Origin: an uncultured Lachnospiraceae bacterium
GTDB taxonomy: Bacteria; Bacillota; Clostridia; Lachnospirales; Lachnospiraceae
Assembly: GCA_947367855.1 (NCBI GenBank)
Contig: CANBFE010000017.1
Location: forward strand, 14,270 to 78,269
DNA: 64,000 nucleotides
Reading direction: 5' to 3'
Shown here: piece by piece, positions 49,750 to 58,775 of the stretch
How the letters are laid out: each line of letters begins with the position of its first letter
How positions within the stretch are numbered: position 1 is the stretch's first letter
Program-made: the position numbers and the translations under genes
The notes under the pieces: model-generated
Told to the model about the DNA's origin: nothing
Database searches by the model: none
What the model saw: the letters and a program-made list of their open reading frames with translations, nothing else

Positions 49750-51948
49750 ATGCGTTTCTCAAAAACAGTGGTAAAATACCGCATACCGATTCTGATTCTG
49801 GCCCTTGTGCTGATGGTTCCATCCGTTTTGGGCATGGCGGGAACCAGAATAAACTATGACATGTTGGACTATCTGCCGGAGGACATGGATACCGTCACCG
49901 GACAGAACGAATTGATGGAGGAGTTTGGAAAGGGGGCATTTTCCTTTCTCATTGTGGAGGATATGCCGGACAAAGATGTGGCCAGGCTGAAAAAAGAGAT
50001 CGAACAGGTGGAACATGTGGAATCCGTGATCTGGTACGACTCCCTGATGGACCTGTCTGTGCCAAAGGAGCTTCTGCCGGATAGGCTGTATCAGGAATTC
50101 AACACGGAACATGCCACTATGATGGCAGTCTTTTTTGACAGCTCCACCTCGGCAGACATCACAATGGACGCCATACGGGAGATTCGCTCCGTCTGCGGAA
50201 AGCAGTGCTATGTGTCCGGCATGTCGGCATTGGTGACTGATCTGAAAGATCTGTGTGAAGAAGAGGAGCCCATCTATGTGGGCATTGCCGTGGCCCTGGC
50301 CTGCGCCGCCATGCTGCTGCTCTTGGACAGTTGGTTGGTACCATTTGTGTTCCTGGCTTCCATCGGCATCATGATTCTGCTGAACCTTGGAACCAATTAC
50401 TTTATGGGTGAGATTTCCTATATCACCAAAGCCCTTTCGGCAGTACTGCAGCTGGCAGTGACCATGGACTACTCCATCTTCCTGTGGCACAGCTACAATG
50501 AACAGAGAGCAAAACGGGGCCTGGCGGTTTCCAACCGCAGAAGAAACAGTGACCCGGCGGAAACAGCCCCCGAGGTTCAGCTGAGCTCCAATGAGAGAAA
50601 AAGCAGATCCTGCCAGGCCATGGAAGCCGCCATACAGGAAACCCTGGCAAGCGTAGTGGGCAGTTCCATTACCACGGTGGCCGGATTCATTGCCCTGTGC
50701 TTTATGACCTTCACCATGGGCAGGGATTTAGGAATTGTGATGGCAAAAGGCGTTCTGCTGGGTGTTCTGGGCTGCGTCACGGTTCTGCCCGCCCTGATAC
50801 TGGTACTGGATAAACCGCTTCAGAAGACGAAACACAGATCCCTGATTCCGGACATGGGAGGATTTGCGGCAGGGACGGTGAAAATATTCGCGCTTTTCCT
50901 GGCAGTCTTTGCCTTGCTGATCCCTCCTGCCTATTACGGCTACAGCAAGACCAACGGCGAAGTCTATTACGACATGGGCGAATGCCTGCCTCAGGATATG
51001 GAATATGTCATTGCTAATTCCAAACTCCAGGAGGAATTCAATATTGCGTCTACCCATATGCTGCTGATTGATACAAATGTGCCTGCAAAAGACATCCGCC
51101 GGATGGTCCGGGAGATGGAGCAGGTGGAAGGCGTCAAATATGTACTGGGACTGGAATCTGTCATCGGCTCTCTGGTGCCGGAGGAAATTTTACCCGAATC
51201 CGTCACCGGAGTCCTGAAGAGCGACAAATGGGAACTGATGCTCATCAACTCGGAATACAAAGTGGCAAGCGACGAAGTCAATGTACAGATCAATGCCCTG
51301 AATGATATTTTGAAGAAATATGATGAAGGCGGCATGCTGATCGGGGAAGCGCCCTGTATGAAAGACATGATCGAGACAACGGACCGGGATTTCAAGGTGG
51401 TGAACGCAGTGAGCATTATCGCTATTTTCCTCATCATTGCCATTGTGGAAAAAAGCATTACACTGCCCTTTATCCTGATCTCCGTAATTGAACTGGCGAT
51501 TTTCATCAACCTGGGACTGCCCCATTACCTGAAACAGAGCCTTCCCTTCATCGCTCCCATCTGTATCAGCACCATACAGCTGGGCGCCACCGTGGACTAT
51601 GCCATCCTGATGACCACCCGGTATAAGGAGGAACGCATCAACGGAAAGGACCGGAAAACAGCCGTAACCATTGCCCTGGCAAGCGCCATCCCTTCCATCC
51701 TTGTGTCCGGAATGGGACTCTTCGCGGCAACCTTCGGCGTGGCGGTCTACTCCAATATCGACATTATCAGCTCCATGTGTATGCTGATGGCCAGAGGAGC
51801 CGTGGTGAGTATGTTCTGCGTGATCTTTATCCTGCCTGCTTTGCTTCGGCTCTGCGACGGACTGATCTGCGCCACCACACTGGATATGCGGCACAGCAGG
51901 AAACATAATACGAAAAATAATACAAGAACAATGCCAATAACACAATAA
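49750..51948 (+). CDS. RND/MMPL-family exporter
   Basis: About 732 residues with the duplicated MMPL layout: one span, a ~130-residue outside domain, five spans, then the same again. The first half ends in LQLAVTMDYSIFLWHSYNEQ and the second in IQLGATVDYAILMTTRYKEE, the paired Asp-Tyr blocks of MMPL pumps that use the proton gradient. An ATG at 49741 follows AAAGG with no gap, so the ATG at 49750 (MRFSKTVVKYRIPILI) is preferred. Such pumps export lipids, drugs or wall precursors. A cell-wall-spanning partner follows 16 bp downstream. Confidence 0.93.
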   Translation: MRFSKTVVKYRIPILILALVLMVPSVLGMAGTRINYDMLDYLPEDMDTVTGQNELMEEFGKGAFSFLIVEDMPDKDVARLKKEIEQVEHVESVIWYDSLMDLSVPKELLPDRLYQEFNTEHATMMAVFFDSSTSADITMDAIREIRSVCGKQCYVSGMSALVTDLKDLCEEEEPIYVGIAVALACAAMLLLLDSWLVPFVFLASIGIMILLNLGTNYFMGEISYITKALSAVLQLAVTMDYSIFLWHSYNEQRAKRGLAVSNRRRNSDPAETAPEVQLSSNERKSRSCQAMEAAIQETLASVVGSSITTVAGFIALCFMTFTMGRDLGIVMAKGVLLGVLGCVTVLPALILVLDKPLQKTKHRSLIPDMGGFAAGTVKIFALFLAVFALLIPPAYYGYSKTNGEVYYDMGECLPQDMEYVIANSKLQEEFNIASTHMLLIDTNVPAKDIRRMVREMEQVEGVKYVLGLESVIGSLVPEEILPESVTGVLKSDKWELMLINSEYKVASDEVNVQINALNDILKKYDEGGMLIGEAPCMKDMIETTDRDFKVVNAVSIIAIFLIIAIVEKSITLPFILISVIELAIFINLGLPHYLKQSLPFIAPICISTIQLGATVDYAILMTTRYKEERINGKDRKTAVTIALASAIPSILVSGMGLFAATFGVAVYSNIDIISSMCMLMARGAVVSMFCVIFILPALLRLCDGLICATTLDMRHSRKHNTKNNTRTMPITQ

Positions 51949-51964
51949 CGGAGGTTACAACAGC

Positions 51965-54307
51965 ATGAAAAACAGAACAATTAAAAATATGATCAGAACA
52001 ATGAAGGACAATATGGCGCAAAACAGGGGAAATATCAGGAGTAAGAGAGCCCGTATTATGACGCTGACCCTGTGCGTAGCCCTGGTTTTGGGGCAGGCCG
52101 GAACGGGGATGACCGTCCTGGCAGCAGAAAGCGGCAAATCGGCGGCAGAAATCCTTTCCGATCAGGAGATTTCCAAAGAAGAGACAGTATATATCCTCAC
52201 GGACGCCAGCGGCTCCGCGCAGAAGATTATTGTCAGCGACTGGATCAAAAACAGCCTGGGCAGAAATGAAATAAATGACATTACGGAGTTAAAAGAACTG
52301 GAAAGCGTTAAAGATGAACTGGATTATACAACGGGAAAATCCAACGAGAAAATCTGGAATGCCAATGGCGGCGATATATACTACCAGGGAAATATCGAGA
52401 AAGACCTGCCTGTAACAATGAAAGTTACCTATCTGTTGGACGGAAAGGAGATCTCTTCCCGGGAACTGGCAGGAAAGAGCGGCAAAGTGACCATCCGCTT
52501 CGACTATACCAATACACAGTATGAAGAGGTGGAAATCAACGGTGAGAAAACCAAAATATATGTCCCCTTTGCCATGATGACCGGTATGATACTGGATAAC
52601 GAAGTATTTACCAATGTGGAAGTCACTAACGGAAGGCTGATGAACGACGGAGACCGCACTGTGGTGACGGGCCTTGCCTTCCCGGGACTGCAGGAAAGCC
52701 TGAATGTGGACTCTGAGAAAATGGAAATACCGGACTACGTGGAAGTCACGGCGGATGTGAAGGAATTTAAACTGGGAATGACGGCTACCGTTGCCTCCAA
52801 TGATGTGTTCAACGGAATAAATCTGGAAAAGAAAGATACCCTGGAGAATCTCAGCGGCTCCATGGGAGAGCTTACCGATGCCATGGATCAGCTGATGGAC
52901 GGATCTTCGCAGCTTTATGAAGGACTGTGCACTTTGCTTGACAAATCAGGGGAACTGGTCAAGGGCATTGATCAGCTTGCGGCAGGTTCCGCAGAGCTGC
53001 AGAAAGGCGCAGGCAGCCTGAACGAGGGCGCTTCAAAACTGCAGGACGGCGCGGCAAGGCTCCAGAACGGCCTGAATACCCTTACTTCCAAGAATGCGGA
53101 ACTCAACGGCGGCGCAAGACAGGTATTCGAGACACTTCTCTCCACAGCCAGAACGCAGCTGACTGCAGCGGGCCTGAATGTGCCGGAGATGACCATCGAA
53201 AACTATGGGGAAGCGCTGAACCAGGTTATTGCATCCCTGGACGGGGACGCAGTGTACCAACAGGCCCTGGAGCAGGTCACAGGAGCCGTGGAGGAGAAGC
53301 GCCCCTATATTGAATCCCAGGTGACGGATGCGGTAAGAGGAGAGGTGGCCGCAAAAGTGGAAGCCGCCGTGCGGGAGCAGGTGACCGCGGAAGTGACCAA
53401 CGCCGCAGGGGAACAGGTGACACAGGCAGTCACTGCAGAAGTGAAGAAACAGGTAACAGGGCAGGTGATACGAAATGCCACAGGGATGGAACCGGAGGCC
53501 TATGAAGAAGCCGTGGCTGCGGGAACCATAGACGAGGGAACCCAGTCGGCTGTCAGAACGGCCATTGAAGACCAGATGGAAACAGATGGGGTGAAAGCGG
53601 AAATCCAGGCCAATGTAGATGCACAGCTGCAGACCATTGTGCCTGCCAAAGTGGAAGAACAGATGGCAGCAGAGGAGATTCAGGCCACGATACAATCCAA
53701 TATAGATGCCCAGATGCAGAGCGACGCCCTGAAGGAAACCATTGCCGCAAACACAGAACTGCAGGTACAGAAGGCCATCACCGAAAACATGGCCGGGGAG
53801 GAAGTGCAGAACAAACTGGCCGCCGCATCGGAAGGCGCCAAATCCGTGATCTCCCTGAAAGCTTCCCTGGACAATTATAATGTGTTCTATCTGGGACTTC
53901 AGGCTTATACGACAGGAGTGGCGGAAGCAGCGTCGGGAGCAGGGACATTGACCGCCGGAATCAATGAACTGAAAGGCGGAACAGGTAAACTGCAGGACGG
54001 ATCCTCACAGCTCTATAACGGAATCCAGACCATGAAGGATAATACGCCCGCTCTCGTAGACGGCATTACACAGCTCAGGGACGGCGCACGGGAACTCTCC
54101 GACGGACTGGGACAGTTCAATGAGGAAGGCATAAGCAGACTGGTAGAAGCGGTGGACGGTGATCTGGAGGGACTGACGGACAGAATACACGCCATCTCCG
54201 ACGTGTCGAAAAACTATAAAACCTTTGCCGGAATCACGGATGAAATGGAGGGCAGCGTGAAGTTCATTTACAGAACGGAAGCCGTTGAGGCGGGTGACGG
54301 GAAATAG
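51965..54307 (+). CDS. Secreted coiled-coil protein with YhgE/Pip-like heptad repeats
   Basis: A 780-residue protein with a long basic signal peptide (hydrophobic core about 34-51, cleavage near VLAAES). After a beta-rich domain (about 70-290) there is a LxxG-type heptad repeat region (LYEGLCTLLDKSGELVKGID and onward). A long Ala/Val/Glu-rich coiled coil (about 400-630) follows, then a second heptad block (LQDGSSQLYNGIQTMKDN). The repeats resemble the YhgE/Pip family, but the C-terminal membrane spans of YhgE are missing. It is probably a soluble outside partner of the RND pump just upstream, reaching through the wall (inference). GGAGG lies before the ATG. Confidence 0.85.
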   Translation: MKNRTIKNMIRTMKDNMAQNRGNIRSKRARIMTLTLCVALVLGQAGTGMTVLAAESGKSAAEILSDQEISKEETVYILTDASGSAQKIIVSDWIKNSLGRNEINDITELKELESVKDELDYTTGKSNEKIWNANGGDIYYQGNIEKDLPVTMKVTYLLDGKEISSRELAGKSGKVTIRFDYTNTQYEEVEINGEKTKIYVPFAMMTGMILDNEVFTNVEVTNGRLMNDGDRTVVTGLAFPGLQESLNVDSEKMEIPDYVEVTADVKEFKLGMTATVASNDVFNGINLEKKDTLENLSGSMGELTDAMDQLMDGSSQLYEGLCTLLDKSGELVKGIDQLAAGSAELQKGAGSLNEGASKLQDGAARLQNGLNTLTSKNAELNGGARQVFETLLSTARTQLTAAGLNVPEMTIENYGEALNQVIASLDGDAVYQQALEQVTGAVEEKRPYIESQVTDAVRGEVAAKVEAAVREQVTAEVTNAAGEQVTQAVTAEVKKQVTGQVIRNATGMEPEAYEEAVAAGTIDEGTQSAVRTAIEDQMETDGVKAEIQANVDAQLQTIVPAKVEEQMAAEEIQATIQSNIDAQMQSDALKETIAANTELQVQKAITENMAGEEVQNKLAAASEGAKSVISLKASLDNYNVFYLGLQAYTTGVAEAASGAGTLTAGINELKGGTGKLQDGSSQLYNGIQTMKDNTPALVDGITQLRDGARELSDGLGQFNEEGISRLVEAVDGDLEGLTDRIHAISDVSKNYKTFAGITDEMEGSVKFIYRTEAVEAGDGK

Positions 54308-54317
54308 AATTAAATGT

Positions 54318-54357
54318 AATAAGCAGGCGCCCTACTGGCTATGGGCGCCTGCTTATT
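54318..54357. terminator. Strong bidirectional terminator
   Basis: A perfect 15-bp stem, AATAAGCAGGCGCCC (54318-54332) with its complement at 54343-54357, and a 10-base loop. It lies between the secreted coiled-coil gene and the end of lipoprotein copy A, overlapping the copy A stop codon. Confidence 0.9.
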
Positions 54358-56519
54358 TCCTTTCATCCAGGTACAGCTGTACCCGGTTGTTAATGATCCT
54401 GCTTACTTCCTCCGCACTCTTGCTGCCGTTGAAATAATCCTCCGCTTCCTCCTGAATGATTGTAAGGATAGGGGCTGTGCGTATGGGCAGGGGCCTGGCG
54501 TCTTCGATGGCTTTTTTATAGGCATTCCGCTTTTCCATTGAGGTGTTTTCCCCGTAATAAACAGGAATAACCTCCTTCCCTTTTTTACGGCCCTTTTTCG
54601 TGAGAAGCCTCAATTCCCATTCCAACCACTTGTCAAAGGACTGTCTGTGCACGGGAGGCAGGTGAGCCTCTTCCTTATACTGGGTTTCTTCCCCAAGCAA
54701 AAAGGCAATAAATTCCCATGCGCCCTCCTTATTTTCGGAATTGGCATTGACAGCCATGGTGTACTGTGGATAGGACACCACATGGCAGCCGTCGTCAAAC
54801 AGGGTTCCCACAGATACAAGTTCTTCTTTCTTTTGTTCTGCCGGGATGCTGAAATGGAAAAAGGCGGTCATATTTATTCTATGGGTAATTTCCTTTTGCA
54901 ATGCCCTTCTGTCGTCATAACCGTATCTTCTGGAGGCTTCCAACAGCTTTGCAAACAGGGGTGTATTGAAATCGCAGCTGCCAGAGGAATCCTCCTCATT
55001 GTCCCAGTTCACCATTCCCCAGAGGCTTTCCGAACCCTGCAGAAATGTATTCAGCAGCTCCCCGGACGTAAGCCCCTTTCTGTAAAACGCGCTTTCTTCC
55101 AGGGCCAACAATGCGTCTGCCAGTTCCTCTATGTCCGGCGGCGCCCCGCTTCCAAGTATCTCCTGTTTCATTTCCTCACAGTAAATCTCCATCTTCGGCG
55201 TTACGCTGTAAATCTGCTCTCCCTGACGCCACATGGAAAAAGCCAGAGGGAAATAATCCTCCTCCAATATTCAGGAAGACTCCATATAGGGATTCAGCAC
55301 CTCCAGGGCGCCTTTTTCCAACATTCCACTTATGTAATCATCCAAAAGCTCACTGCCGCACAGAATATCCGGTCCTTTCCCTGCCCCCACCTGAACACTG
55401 GTGAGCCGGGCAAAATCCTCCGCATCATTTCCGGAACCGCAGGTCTCCAGAAGCACATGATAGTCCCTGCTTTTTTGGTTAAACAGTGAAACTTGATCTG
55501 AAAGCCAGTTATCCTGCGCAAAAGAACCACGCAAAACCACAGGGATTTTTACTACTTTTTCCATATGCATTCTTTCCCGGATGCACTGCTTCCCGTAAAA
55601 ATCAGTCCAGAGGTACTCCATGGTGCCGTCCTCCAGCACCCGAAAATCCCAAAGCTGCAGAAAAACATGCCATCTGTAGCTTGTTCCGTTAAAATACAGG
55701 AGCGGGGATGTTTTCTGTGCTGTCATATCCACGGAATAAATTCCCTGAAGGGTTGTCCGCGCAGGAGATATGCCTGCAGTCCCAAGGCCGCTCGCCCACC
55801 CATCAGTAAGATTCCACTCCATTCGAGACTCTGGGATTCCCTTTCCTGTTCCAGAGTCAAATTGTTCCAGAACCTCTTTTTCTGCCTTGTATTCCTGCAA
55901 CAGCAGATAGAGCCTGCCGTCCTCTGTCTGGCAGATATCCTCTATTTTGAATCCTGTTTCCAGGATATTGAATCTCACCTGTGGGAAGCGTCTTTATGAC
56001 AGTGCTAATGGGTGTGTATTCCCCGTTCATTTCCGGCCAGGTCGTATAATAAAAATAACAGTTCTTATCCTGATCCACATACCCTTCATAAGTTGCATTC
56101 ACAAATTTGCTGTCATCATCAGCAAGCCCTGACACCAGCAGTTCCCGGCTTCCATCCGTTCTGTACAGATAGATATTCACCCCAGAAGGAGTTGCTTCGG
56201 ACCAGAGCTGTGCCGGTTCCCCTTCTGCAAACTGAGTGCCCAACAGATTGTATATAGTGATGCCGCGCTCCTGTATGTCAAATGAATAATACTCTTCCGG
56301 ATTCTTTTCCCATAATCCCAGATCAAAGAGCTCTTCCGTCTCTACGACAAGATCATAATACTCTGTTCGCTCTGTTACGGAGGCCAGGTCGGAACCGGGG
56401 GCAATGCCTATCCAGGGTCCTTCCTGCTCTGCCTTGTCACCACAGGCTGTCAGAAGGATGCATGCTGTCAGAAGGATGTATGCCGGAAAAATTCTTCGCA
56501 TAATAACAATTCTTTTCAT
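54353..56519 (-). pseudogene. Lipoprotein array copy A, broken solute-binding-like protein
   Basis: A disrupted relative of copies B and C. The N-terminal part (56519 to about 55964) starts MKRIVIMRRIFPAYILLTAC with a lipobox. Near 55964 about eight bases are missing compared with copy B, which shifts the frame, and reading resumes with LETGFKIEDICQTEDGR. A second lesion is TGA at 55271-55273 where copies B and C have a glycine codon (MESS-stop-ILEEDYF against MEASGIREEDYF). Otherwise it is full-length and ends LYLDERK. It is last in the leftward operon C-B-A. Recently inactivated judging from the good preservation elsewhere; read-through products are possible. Confidence 0.87.
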
Positions 56520-56577
56520 TCTGTATGTTACCTTTCATAATCTGTCAGGAAAATTTTGGGTTAAATACTTGGTGAGC

Positions 56578-58740
56578 TTATTTCCTCTCATCCAGATACA
56601 GCTGTACCCGGTTGTTAATTACCCTGCTTACCTCTTCGGCGTTTTTGCTGCCATTGAAATAGTCTTTCGCCTCCTCCTGAATGATTGTAAGGATAGGGGC
56701 AGTTCGTATGGGCAGGGGTCTGGCGTCCTCGATGGCTTTTTTGTATGCCTCCACCTTTTCGTCGGATGTATTTTCCCCGTGGTAAACGGGAATGCATCCC
56801 TTTCCATTATCCTCAAAGCGGGGTTCGGTAAGCCACCAGAGTTCCCATTCCAGCCATTTGTCAAAGGATTCCCGGTGCACGGGAGGCAGGTAGGCTTCCT
56901 CCCTGTACTGGATCTCCTCTCCCAGCAGAAAGGCGATAAACTCCCATGCCCCCTCCTTGTTGGGGGAGTTGGCATTGACAGCCATGGTATACAGCGGATA
57001 GGATACCACATGGCAGCCGCTGTCAAAGAGGGTGCCCACAGATACCGTTTCCTCTGCCATTTGTTCTGCCGGACTGCTGAATTTAAAAAAGTTATGCATA
57101 CCTATCCTGTGGGTAATCTCCGGTTCCAGGCTCCTTCTGTCGTTGTAGCCGTACCTCCTGGCAGCTTCCAACAGCTTTTCGAACAGGGGCGTATTGAAGT
57201 CGCAGGCGGCCTTGGAATCTTTATTCCCGCTGCCCCAGTCCACCATCCCCCAGAGGCTTTCCGAACCCTGCAGGAATGTATTCAGCAGCTCCCCGGAGGT
57301 AAGTCCGTATCTGTAAACCGAACTTTCCTCCCTGGCCAGCAGTGCGTCCGCCAGAGTCTCAATGTCCGGCGTCTCCGCGCATCCCAGTACCTCCGCATCC
57401 ATTTCCTCATAGTAAATGTCCATCTTTGGTGTAATGCTGTAAATTTTATCTCCCTGGCGCCATGCGGAGAAAGTCAGGGGAAAATAATCCTCCTCCCGGA
57501 TGCCGGAAGCCTCCATGTAGGGATTGAGTTCCTCCAGGGCGCCCTTCTCCATCATTCCGCTGATATAATCCTGGAGGAGCTCGCTGCCGCACAGGATGTC
57601 AGGCCCCTTCCCTGCCCCTACCTGGACGCTGGTGAGCCGGGCATAGTCCTCCACGTCATTGCCGTAACCGCAGGTTTCCAGAATGACATGATAGTCACTG
57701 CCCTTCTGGTTAAACAGCGCTGCTTTCTCGGAAAGCCAGTATTCCTCATTGAAGATTCCCCGTACCACCACAGGGGTTTTTTCCACTTTTTCTATATGCA
57801 TCCTTTCCATGGTGTATCTGTGGGCTTCCCTGTGGGCCAGAAGCGATTCAATGGTACCGTCCTCCAGTACCCGGAAGTCCTGGATTTCCCAGTCAAAACG
57901 CAGTGCAAAGGCTGTGCCGTCAGCATACAGAAGGGGGGATGCGCTCTGCGCATGTATGTCCAGGGAATCAATCCTCTGGCTGCTTGCCCGTGCGGGAGAG
58001 CTCCCTGCAGTCCCCAGGCTGCTTGACCAGTCGCCAATGAAATTCCACTCCATCCGGGATTCCGGAACCGGCTGGCCGGTATCCGGGTTTAGCTCTTCCA
58101 GAATCTCCATGCGTGTTTCGTAGTCACTCAGCAGCAGGAAAATCCTTCCGTCCCCTGTCTGACAGATATCTTCCAGTATGTAACCCGGTTCCAGGGCGGT
58201 TTTGTACTGAATCCCGCCAGTGGATGAAATCTTCATAACAGTGCTTATGTTCGTGTATTGTCCGTCAATCTTGTGGGGGTTTGTGCGGTAAAAATAGCAG
58301 TTCTTATCCTGGTCCACATATCCCTCGTATCTGGCTTCCACAAAGGCGTTGTCATTGTCAGAAAGCCCGGAAGCTAGCAGCTCCCGGCTTCCGTCCGTCC
58401 TGTACAGATAGATGGACACTCCCGCAGGAGACAGCTCGGACCAGAGCTGTGCCGGTTCCCCCATTGCGAACTGGGTGCCCAGCAGATTGTATACGGTGAG
58501 ACCGAATAACTCAATATCGCCCGCATAATACTCCTCCGGATTCTTCTCCCATATCCCTAAGTCAAAAAGCTCTTCCGTCTCCACGGCCAGGTCATAGTAT
58601 TCCGTCCGCTCTGTTACTGCAGTCAGGTCAGAACCGGGGGCAATGCCTATCCAGGGGCCTTCCTGCTCTGCCTTGTCACCGCAGGCTGTCAGAAGAATGC
58701 AGGCCAGTAGAATGTTCAACGTAATAACAATTCTTTTCAT
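56578..58740 (-). CDS. Lipoprotein array copy B, propeller/solute-binding-like fusion
   Basis: A 720-residue lipoprotein with a signal peptide and lipobox LLTAC (Cys20). The N-terminal half (25-335) has repeated short beta-strand motifs (YLYRTDGSRELLASGL, DICQTGDGRIFLLLSDY, FRVLEDGTIESLL), which suggests a propeller. The C-terminal half (about 340-720) looks like an extracellular solute-binding protein of ABC importers (SVQVGAGKGPDILCGSELL, WGMVDWGSGNKDSKAACDFN, NKEGAWEFIAFLLGEEIQYR). No permease or ATPase lies nearby, so it may serve a distant importer or act as a sensor or binding protein. GAAAGG lies before the ATG; copy C ends 35 bp upstream. Confidence 0.88.
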   Translation of the reverse strand: MKRIVITLNILLACILLTACGDKAEQEGPWIGIAPGSDLTAVTERTEYYDLAVETEELFDLGIWEKNPEEYYAGDIELFGLTVYNLLGTQFAMGEPAQLWSELSPAGVSIYLYRTDGSRELLASGLSDNDNAFVEARYEGYVDQDKNCYFYRTNPHKIDGQYTNISTVMKISSTGGIQYKTALEPGYILEDICQTGDGRIFLLLSDYETRMEILEELNPDTGQPVPESRMEWNFIGDWSSSLGTAGSSPARASSQRIDSLDIHAQSASPLLYADGTAFALRFDWEIQDFRVLEDGTIESLLAHREAHRYTMERMHIEKVEKTPVVVRGIFNEEYWLSEKAALFNQKGSDYHVILETCGYGNDVEDYARLTSVQVGAGKGPDILCGSELLQDYISGMMEKGALEELNPYMEASGIREEDYFPLTFSAWRQGDKIYSITPKMDIYYEEMDAEVLGCAETPDIETLADALLAREESSVYRYGLTSGELLNTFLQGSESLWGMVDWGSGNKDSKAACDFNTPLFEKLLEAARRYGYNDRRSLEPEITHRIGMHNFFKFSSPAEQMAEETVSVGTLFDSGCHVVSYPLYTMAVNANSPNKEGAWEFIAFLLGEEIQYREEAYLPPVHRESFDKWLEWELWWLTEPRFEDNGKGCIPVYHGENTSDEKVEAYKKAIEDARPLPIRTAPILTIIQEEAKDYFNGSKNAEEVSRVINNRVQLYLDERK

Positions 58741-58775
58741 TCTGTATGTTACCTTTCATAATCTGTCAGGACAGT

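Noticed and set aside
56404..58026. Open frame of 540 codons on the plus strand opposite array copy B
   Set aside because: Similar antisense frames occur opposite the other copies because the copies share sequence, so their repetition is not independent support. No start signal is present.
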